Part shown: positions 25,194 to 29,942 of the stretch, piece by piece
Position numbering within the stretch: position 1 is the stretch's first letter
Layout of the letters: the number at the start of each line of letters is the position of its first letter
Assembly (NCBI GenBank): GCA_002371025.1
Contig: DFFQ01000059.1
Coordinates: forward strand, 1-29,942
Reading direction: 5' to 3'
DNA length: 29,942 nt
Source: Lachnospiraceae bacterium UBA3772
Lineage (GTDB): Bacteria > Bacillota > Clostridia > Lachnospirales > Lachnospiraceae
The notes under the pieces: generated by a model
The model's input: the letters and a program-made list of their open reading frames with translations, nothing else
What the model was told of the DNA's origin: nothing
Database searches by the model: none
Translations under genes and position numbers: made by a program

Positions 25194-27007
25194 GTTGAAT
25201 ATACCTCCTTGTCAGAAATCTTCTTTTCAAATCCAAGAGTAAACATTGGGCTGAATGCATATCCTTCACGGATAAAGCCCTTAGCCTCCTTAACATCTGT
25301 AGTAAGTGTAACTTCTGTATCAATGGCATTAACAACGGCCTTAGCACAATTTGCTCCTTCTACAAATGCTTCTCTGCACTTATATTCATATTCTATATTT
25401 TCAGTCTTTTCACCATCTGTTACAGAAAGAAGGATTCCTGTCATATCTTCAGGATATTCTGTTGTTCCGTAGCAGGCTGTTATATATTCCTTAATGATAA
25501 CTTCTGCATCAGGGTCTGTCATTGAAAGGATATTTCTCTCAACTCTGATTGATGATGATCCCTCAAGGAAATGTATCTTTGTCTCTATCTTAACTGTAAG
25601 ATCCTTAAACTCAATATCTACAGGATCTAAAGTAAGGATCCTGTCTTTTCCTTCCTGGCTGAATGATGCATGGCTTCTGCAAAGGGCAAGATCAACTTCT
25701 TCCCCATTGTGGCAGACCTTTGCACTTCTTAATGTTCCTTCTCCGGCATAGTGTGTGAAGTATCCCGCTCTGTATTTTTCCTGAATAAGGAATGGATATG
25801 AAGCATCCTGTACATGCTTTGTTCCGATTCCTACAGGCCATTCTAACTTAGCTGCATATGGACGAAGGTCAACTATCGCTCCCCCCTGTTCCATATTAAC
25901 GCAGGCTCTCATATATGGGTCTGTATACCAGAAAAGCTGCTTATCTGAACCATAAAGAATATCCTTCCAAAGAGCACATTCAGGTTCTTCATAAGTTTTA
26001 TTTGCTCTGTAGAAGTCTGCAAATTCAGCCATTGTCATATCAACTAATTTGCCTTCCTTCTTTAACTGACCGTAGTATCCCATACCTTCTTCATAAGACT
26101 TCTTAAGAAGTTCATATGGTGCTTCCCAACGTCCCATCTTATTTAACCATCCCGGTCCAACAAACATCATGTTATATGAATAACCATTGTTATACTTTGC
26201 AAGATGTCTGAACTGATCGATAAGATTAAAAAGATAAGGGAATTCCCAGGTCTTTGTATCATAGATCATTCCACGAAGTACGTTCTGTGGATGAGTTCCG
26301 AAATTGGATCCATTTCCATCATAACAGGCTATCAAATCTCTTGAAAGATGTGGGATAGCTACAATTCCACTATCTTCTGCTTCATTTGCGGCTGGTGCGT
26401 GTGTGTTCTGCTTTGATGGAATCCATGGAGCCCATGGGCCTCCGTCAAAAAGTGTATACCAGGAATTGTTACAGGTATGATAAGCCTTTGGACCTTCTTC
26501 CCAGCAGGTCGCAATGGCACATTTTACTGATGGATACTCTTTCTTGATATAATTCGTAAGGTCTGCATCCATATAGTAAGAACCTGTTGATTCTGGATAG
26601 AAGCCGAACTTCTCATAGAATTTCTCAAATACATCTTTTACTATCTTCTTCTTATCTTCCATAGAGAACATCCAGATACAGAAGTCCTTAGTCTTATACT
26701 TATCTCTGAACTGCTCACAAGGAAGACCTAAAAGTGAAAGTGAGATCTCATCTCCGTATGTATCATGGTCATGTTTTGCGATCTCAATTGCCTCATCGTT
26801 AAACAGGCTGGCATAGGTCATCTGAATAGTTACTTTAAGGCCATTATCATGTGCTGTCTTCTGCTGGAATTTAAAGATATCAAGTGATTCATTTAAGATC
26901 TTCTTATCAGCAATATCTTCTTCTTTGCCCTGTCCTGTAACTGTGGCTGAATACTCCGGCATAAGTTCCGGTCTGTGAATGATATTTACAACAAATGTAT
27001 TTTCCAT
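25166..27007 (-). CDS. Unrecognised 613-residue protein, probable carbohydrate enzyme
   Basis: A soluble protein of 613 residues, without signal peptide, that I cannot place in a named family. The first 330 residues read like an alpha/beta barrel of the glycoside hydrolase/deacetylase type: NIIHRPELMPEY at the start, DEISLSLLGLPCEQF near 105, a segment FGFYPESTGSYYMDADLTNY (about 155-174) like the F..P..F..P..Y pattern of NodB-type barrels, and a Trp-rich loop (LFDGGPWAPWIPSKQ). The rest is beta-rich with alternating charged strands, like the accessory domains of large glycosidases. The frame is open to 27151. I choose ATG 27007, with AAAGGA 5 bases upstream and the strong promoter between these points. 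It is the first gene of an operon with a zinc ribbon and GH53 galactanase, so a role in galactoside or pectin-fragment processing is likely but unproven. Confidence 0.72.
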   Translation of the reverse strand: MENTFVVNIIHRPELMPEYSATVTGQGKEEDIADKKILNESLDIFKFQQKTAHDNGLKVTIQMTYASLFNDEAIEIAKHDHDTYGDEISLSLLGLPCEQFRDKYKTKDFCIWMFSMEDKKKIVKDVFEKFYEKFGFYPESTGSYYMDADLTNYIKKEYPSVKCAIATCWEEGPKAYHTCNNSWYTLFDGGPWAPWIPSKQNTHAPAANEAEDSGIVAIPHLSRDLIACYDGNGSNFGTHPQNVLRGMIYDTKTWEFPYLFNLIDQFRHLAKYNNGYSYNMMFVGPGWLNKMGRWEAPYELLKKSYEEGMGYYGQLKKEGKLVDMTMAEFADFYRANKTYEEPECALWKDILYGSDKQLFWYTDPYMRACVNMEQGGAIVDLRPYAAKLEWPVGIGTKHVQDASYPFLIQEKYRAGYFTHYAGEGTLRSAKVCHNGEEVDLALCRSHASFSQEGKDRILTLDPVDIEFKDLTVKIETKIHFLEGSSSIRVERNILSMTDPDAEVIIKEYITACYGTTEYPEDMTGILLSVTDGEKTENIEYEYKCREAFVEGANCAKAVVNAIDTEVTLTTDVKEAKGFIREGYAFSPMFTLGFEKKISDKEVYSTWLNLAKAN

Positions 27008-27043
27008 CTTTATCCTTTCTAAAGTTGCGCAATCGGTTGTTCT

Positions 27044-27057
27044 GTTATAAATATAAC
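27044..27057. promoter_or_regulatory. Palindromic operator candidate over the -10
   Basis: GTTATA-AA-TATAAC is a perfect palindrome of 14 bases that covers the -10 box of the GH53 operon. A second short palindrome TTGCGCAA lies at 27025-27032, in the early transcribed region. Either could be a repressor site. Confidence 0.45.
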
Positions 27058-27078
27058 AAATCATTATTCCGATGTCAA
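27050..27078 (-). promoter_or_regulatory. Promoter of the unknown/zinc-ribbon/GH53 operon
   Basis: On the minus strand, a perfect -35 TTGACA (27073-27078) and -10 TATATT (27050-27055) are 17 bases apart. The start would be near 27043, about 35 bases before the chosen ATG at 27007, which supports that start over the longer frame. Confidence 0.8.
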
Positions 27079-27149
27079 TCGAGTTTTTATTGTTTTTTAT
27101 GCGAAAAATCTGTGAATCATATTCTGGAGTTTCCAAAAAACATATCACC

Positions 27150-27214
27150 AAAAAAACTCCTTACCTGATATTTACCTACAAATAAAGGTGTTATATCAAA
27201 TAAAGAGTTTTTTT
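27150..27214 (-). terminator. Terminator of the GH13 gene
   Basis: AAAAAAACTC (27150-27159) and GAGTTTTTTT (27205-27214) are perfectly complementary. Inside them lie TGATAT/ATATCA and ACCT/AGGT, giving a long interrupted stem. T-runs at both ends would allow termination in either direction. It lies 28 bases after the GH13 stop. Confidence 0.82.
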
Positions 27215-27241
27215 AATATTAGTATTTTATGTCGTTTTTAA

Positions 27242-28921
27242 TTATTTAAGATAAATAATACTTCTTGCTGGAAGAGTGATCTTTGTTCCATTTAATGTTA
27301 CCTCTGATCCATCAAGAGTTAAGCTTGCTACAACCTTAAAGTTTTCAAGCTCTGTTCCTGCAAGATCCATTTCAAATGAAACATCATCTGTGTTATATAT
27401 TACTGCAATCTTTTTATCATTCCATGTACGGATAATTGCAGCCTGGTCATCCTTTGTAAGACTTTCAACAATAGAAAGTCTGCCTCTTGCTATCTCAGGA
27501 TTCTCATTTCTTATCCTAAGAGCCTTCTTATAATAATTAAGTAATGAGCCTTCATCCTTTAACTGTTTATCAACTCCATCAATATCCTGCTCTATTTTAT
27601 CTGCACCTGTTGGAGCATTAGTAATACCTGTTGTATCATCCTTTGACCAGACCATTGGAAGTCTCTTATTCTCATCCTTTTGTCCGGCACTTGCCATTCC
27701 AATCTCTTCTCCATAATATACAAATGGACTTCCACCCATAGAAAGAAGCAGACCGCCTGCATACTTCATATCATCTGTTTTCCCATTAAGATTATTTGAT
27801 ACTCGAGGCTGATCATGATTTGAAATAAATGGAGCATCTATAAAATCTGGATTTACTGCACTATATAATTCCTCTGACTTAAGCATTGCATTTACAAAAC
27901 GTTCTGCGCTATATTTTCCTCTACCTGCTTTAACTATTGGTCCTTCACCACCTGAAACAGCAAAGTTAAACATACTAGGAGTTAAACTTCCATAATAGGA
28001 AGCAATTGTACTCTGATCAGCCCAGACTTCAGATACCATATAAAAGTCAGGATTCTTTTCTTTACAATAATTGAAAAGCTCATTCAGGATCTCGTTATTT
28101 GCAGCTGTATCGCTTTCTTCAAAATGAAGCGCTGCATCCATTCTGAACCCATCAACTCCATGTTCCATCCAGAAATCAGCGATATCCTTTATCTCAGCCA
28201 TAAGTGTTTCATTTTTAAGATTTAAGTCTGGCATTTCTGACCAGAATGATCCTTCATAATACCAGTCTGTTCCAGGGACTTTATAATATGAGCCATTTTC
28301 CATTTTCTTTGAAAAATTGTAATAGCCAAAATATTTGCAGTCCTCAACATTTGGTTCATTGTCACCAAGTTCTTTAAGATATTCACAGGCTGATTTAAAC
28401 CATTCGTTCTGTGAAGATGTATGATTGATGACTAAATCTATGATAACACGGATTCCTCTCTTATGAGCCTCTTCTATAAGCTTGTCAAAGTCCTCCATTG
28501 TGCCATATTCTCTATCAATTGACCTATAATCCACAACATCATATTTATGATAAGTTGTTGACTGTGTCACAGGCATAAACCATATTCCATTTATACCCAG
28601 ATCTGCAATGTAATCCAATTTGCTTGTTACGCCGTTTAGATCTCCTATATGATCCCCATCTGAATCTGCGTACGATCTTACAAAAATTTCATAATAGTTT
28701 CTGTAATTGTCATCCTCCGCTTCAACTTTAACCATTTCTGTTGCGGGCTTTGGATCTGCTGAAGTCTCTGTTACCACTTCTGTTATAATTTCTGTGGAAA
28801 CTTCCGTAGAGCTTTCTGTTGATGTGTCCCTTGTGTCAGTATTTTTAGTATTTCCACATCCACTGATACCTAATACAAGAGTAAATGACAATGCTGCTGA
28901 TAATAATCTTTTCTTAAACAT
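27242..28921 (-). CDS. GH13 alpha-amylase-type lipoprotein
   Basis: A family GH13 enzyme of 559 residues, anchored outside the cell. The signal peptide ends in lipobox LGISGC with C22 as the lipidated Cys. A Thr/Ser/Glu-rich spacer follows (23-70). The barrel shows SDGDHIGDLNGV (calcium-type loop, 87-98), DLVINHTSS (162-170), GFRMDAALHF with nucleophile D262, MVSEVW with acid E298 and FISNHDQPR with D370. A C-terminal beta domain (about 480-559) closes it. It hydrolyses alpha-1,4 or alpha-1,6 glucosidic bonds; the exact subfamily cannot be read by eye. Start ATG 28921 has AAGGGG 4 bases upstream. It follows a MalG-type permease gene behind a terminator, so its product may supply malto-oligosaccharides to that transporter. 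I saw no clear promoter in the gap. Confidence 0.92.
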   Translation of the reverse strand: MFKKRLLSAALSFTLVLGISGCGNTKNTDTRDTSTESSTEVSTEIITEVVTETSADPKPATEMVKVEAEDDNYRNYYEIFVRSYADSDGDHIGDLNGVTSKLDYIADLGINGIWFMPVTQSTTYHKYDVVDYRSIDREYGTMEDFDKLIEEAHKRGIRVIIDLVINHTSSQNEWFKSACEYLKELGDNEPNVEDCKYFGYYNFSKKMENGSYYKVPGTDWYYEGSFWSEMPDLNLKNETLMAEIKDIADFWMEHGVDGFRMDAALHFEESDTAANNEILNELFNYCKEKNPDFYMVSEVWADQSTIASYYGSLTPSMFNFAVSGGEGPIVKAGRGKYSAERFVNAMLKSEELYSAVNPDFIDAPFISNHDQPRVSNNLNGKTDDMKYAGGLLLSMGGSPFVYYGEEIGMASAGQKDENKRLPMVWSKDDTTGITNAPTGADKIEQDIDGVDKQLKDEGSLLNYYKKALRIRNENPEIARGRLSIVESLTKDDQAAIIRTWNDKKIAVIYNTDDVSFEMDLAGTELENFKVVASLTLDGSEVTLNGTKITLPARSIIYLK

Positions 28922-28989
28922 AATTCCCCTTTTCGAAAAAAATTAAATGTTAATAAGTTCATCTTTACCCGCTAAATTTTTATAAAAAA

Positions 28990-29012
28990 TGGCCGGCCAA
29001 ATCGGCCGGCCA
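28990..29012 (-). terminator. Terminator after the ABC permease gene
   Basis: TGGCCGGCC (28990-28998) and GGCCGGCCA (29004-29012) form a perfect GC-rich 9-bp stem with a 5-base loop. On the minus strand six T residues follow. Confidence 0.92.
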
Positions 29013-29042
29013 CTTGTTATGTCAAACCCTGTTTTTAAATAA

Positions 29043-29921
29043 TTAACCTTTAACAGCACCGCCTGTAACACCTTCAACATAGTATCTCTGAAGAGCCATG
29101 AAGAGTATTGTTACTGGAATAGCGATCAAAACACCGCCGGCGCAGAATCTTGTGAAATAACCCTGATAGTCATTTGTCTTAACCCATCTGTACATAGCTA
29201 CGGCAACGTTGTAAGACTTATCATTACCGAATGCAATGTATGATGCGAAGATATAATCGTTCCAAGGAGCCATGAAAGCTGTAAGAGCTGTATAGATAAG
29301 GATAGGCTTTGAAAGTGGAAGGATCATCTTTACCATGACCTGTGAACTTGTAGCACCATCTATTTTTGCAGCTTCATCAATTTCCTTAGGAATAGTATCA
29401 AAGAAACCTTTACATACATAGTATCCCATACCTGAACTTGCAACTGATACAAGAATGAGTCCAGGAATAGCACCAGACTGTGTAAGTCCAAACTGCTTTA
29501 AAAGGAAGTAAAGGCAGATCATTGTAAGGAATCCTGGGAACATACCAAGTACAAGCCAGAATCTCATAAGAAGAGTTCTTCCTTTAAATCTTGATCTTGA
29601 AAGAACATAACTTACACAAACAATGATGATCGTCTGTAATACTGCTACGCAGAAAGCAATGATTACTGTATTTTTATACCAAAGTAAGAAGTTTGTTTCG
29701 CCTGATAAAATCGCTTTATAACTGTCAAGTGAGAACTTCTTTGGAATTACATAATCAACCATACCACCGCCCATTTCATGATATGAACGGAAAGACTGCA
29801 TTAATATTCCAAAGAATGGGAAAAGCCAGATGATACTGATAAGTATAAGTGCTATATATGCAGCAATGTTTCCAGCTTTTCTTTTTCCTGACATTGATCT
29901 TGGCTTATATGTTTTGCTCAT
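29043..29921 (-). CDS. ABC sugar transporter permease, MalG type
   Basis: Inner-membrane permease of 292 residues, of the carbohydrate uptake (CUT1) ABC family. The N-terminus is basic, followed by the first membrane helix (residues about 18-42, IALILISIIWLFPFFGILMQ) and five more. The EAA loop that contacts the ATPase is IDEAAKIDGATSSQVMVKM near residue 190, followed by ILPLSKPILIY. The C-terminus YYVEGVTGGAVKG is the standard MalG ending. Start ATG 29921 has AGGAGGG 9 bases upstream. Its partner permease and binding protein should lie upstream, outside the window. The substrate is probably malto-oligosaccharides, given the GH13 lipoprotein gene downstream, but this is inference; a terminator separates the two genes. 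Confidence 0.93.
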   Translation of the reverse strand: MSKTYKPRSMSGKRKAGNIAAYIALILISIIWLFPFFGILMQSFRSYHEMGGGMVDYVIPKKFSLDSYKAILSGETNFLLWYKNTVIIAFCVAVLQTIIIVCVSYVLSRSRFKGRTLLMRFWLVLGMFPGFLTMICLYFLLKQFGLTQSGAIPGLILVSVASSGMGYYVCKGFFDTIPKEIDEAAKIDGATSSQVMVKMILPLSKPILIYTALTAFMAPWNDYIFASYIAFGNDKSYNVAVAMYRWVKTNDYQGYFTRFCAGGVLIAIPVTILFMALQRYYVEGVTGGAVKG

Positions 29922-29942
29922 TACTGGAATCCCTCCTCATCT
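29921..29942 (-). CDS. Last codons of the upstream permease gene (probably malF)
   Basis: Reading minus from the window edge, the frame gives Asp-Glu-Glu-Gly-Phe-Gln then TAA, with the stop overlapping the ATG of the MalG-type gene by one base (TAATG). Such an acidic tail and overlap would fit a MalF-type partner gene, but only six codons are visible. Confidence 0.4.

Noticed and set aside
27008..27151. N-terminal extension of the 613-residue protein up to 27151
   Set aside because: The promoter at 27050-27078 lies inside it, and the ATG at 27007 has a good ribosome binding site. The extension has no conserved look.
28922..29042. Promoter for the GH13 gene using TTGACA near 29024-29029
   Set aside because: No -10 box lies at suitable spacing, because the next bases are the GC-rich terminator stem of the permease gene.

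Overview
The window is AT-rich chromosomal DNA from an anaerobic, fibre-degrading Firmicute. It is most likely a member of the Lachnospiraceae (Butyrivibrio/Roseburia-like). This is judged from protein style, a membrane-anchored YhaN-type ATPase, a MetAP with an SEC-C motif, a GPH sugar symporter beside a GH36 enzyme, and strong purine-rich ribosome binding sites. The genus assignment is inference. Almost everything is on the minus strand. Only an HD-GYP protein gene and murI read on the plus strand.

Layout from low to high coordinate: (1) 1-3153: a partial membrane protein and a yhaO/yhaN-like nuclease-ATPase pair. (2) 3310-9640: an F-type ATP synthase operon, transcribed atpB-atpE-atpF-atpA-atpG-atpD-atpC from a good promoter at 9683-9711 to a terminator at 3208-3248. 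There is no atpH. Instead the alpha subunit carries an N-terminal extension of about 85 residues that reads like the C-terminal domain of the delta subunit. The c subunit has a signal peptide and an acidic linker, and four of the seven genes start with TTG or GTG. (3) 9815-16288: a sugar operon reading TetR regulator, glycosyltransferase-like protein, GPH symporter, GH36 alpha-galactosidase, rhomboid protease. Inverted repeats on both sides of its promoter are candidate TetR operators. (4) 16628-20366: lon and a tandem HD/HD-GYP protein gene, divergent, each with its own promoter. A 33-bp tandem repeat array runs into the terminator of the HD-GYP gene. (5) 20747-23527: a DUF6472-like/thiG/map operon and the divergent murI. 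(6) 23533-23787: a composite palindromic repeat between convergent genes. (7) 23775-27007: an operon of an unrecognised 613-residue protein, a small zinc ribbon and a cytosolic GH53 galactanase, behind a near-consensus promoter with a palindrome over its -10. (8) 27242-29942: a GH13 lipoprotein and a MalG-type permease, with the last codons of what is probably malF at the window edge.

The carbohydrate genes form three modules: alpha-galactoside uptake and hydrolysis (GPH + GH36), cytosolic galactan-oligosaccharide cleavage (GH53), and alpha-glucan attack at the cell surface (GH13 lipoprotein) next to an ABC importer. The most noteworthy observation is the apparent delta-alpha fusion in the ATP synthase, which implies an unusual link between stator and F1. 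No tRNA, rRNA, CRISPR array, insertion sequence or prophage gene was found.
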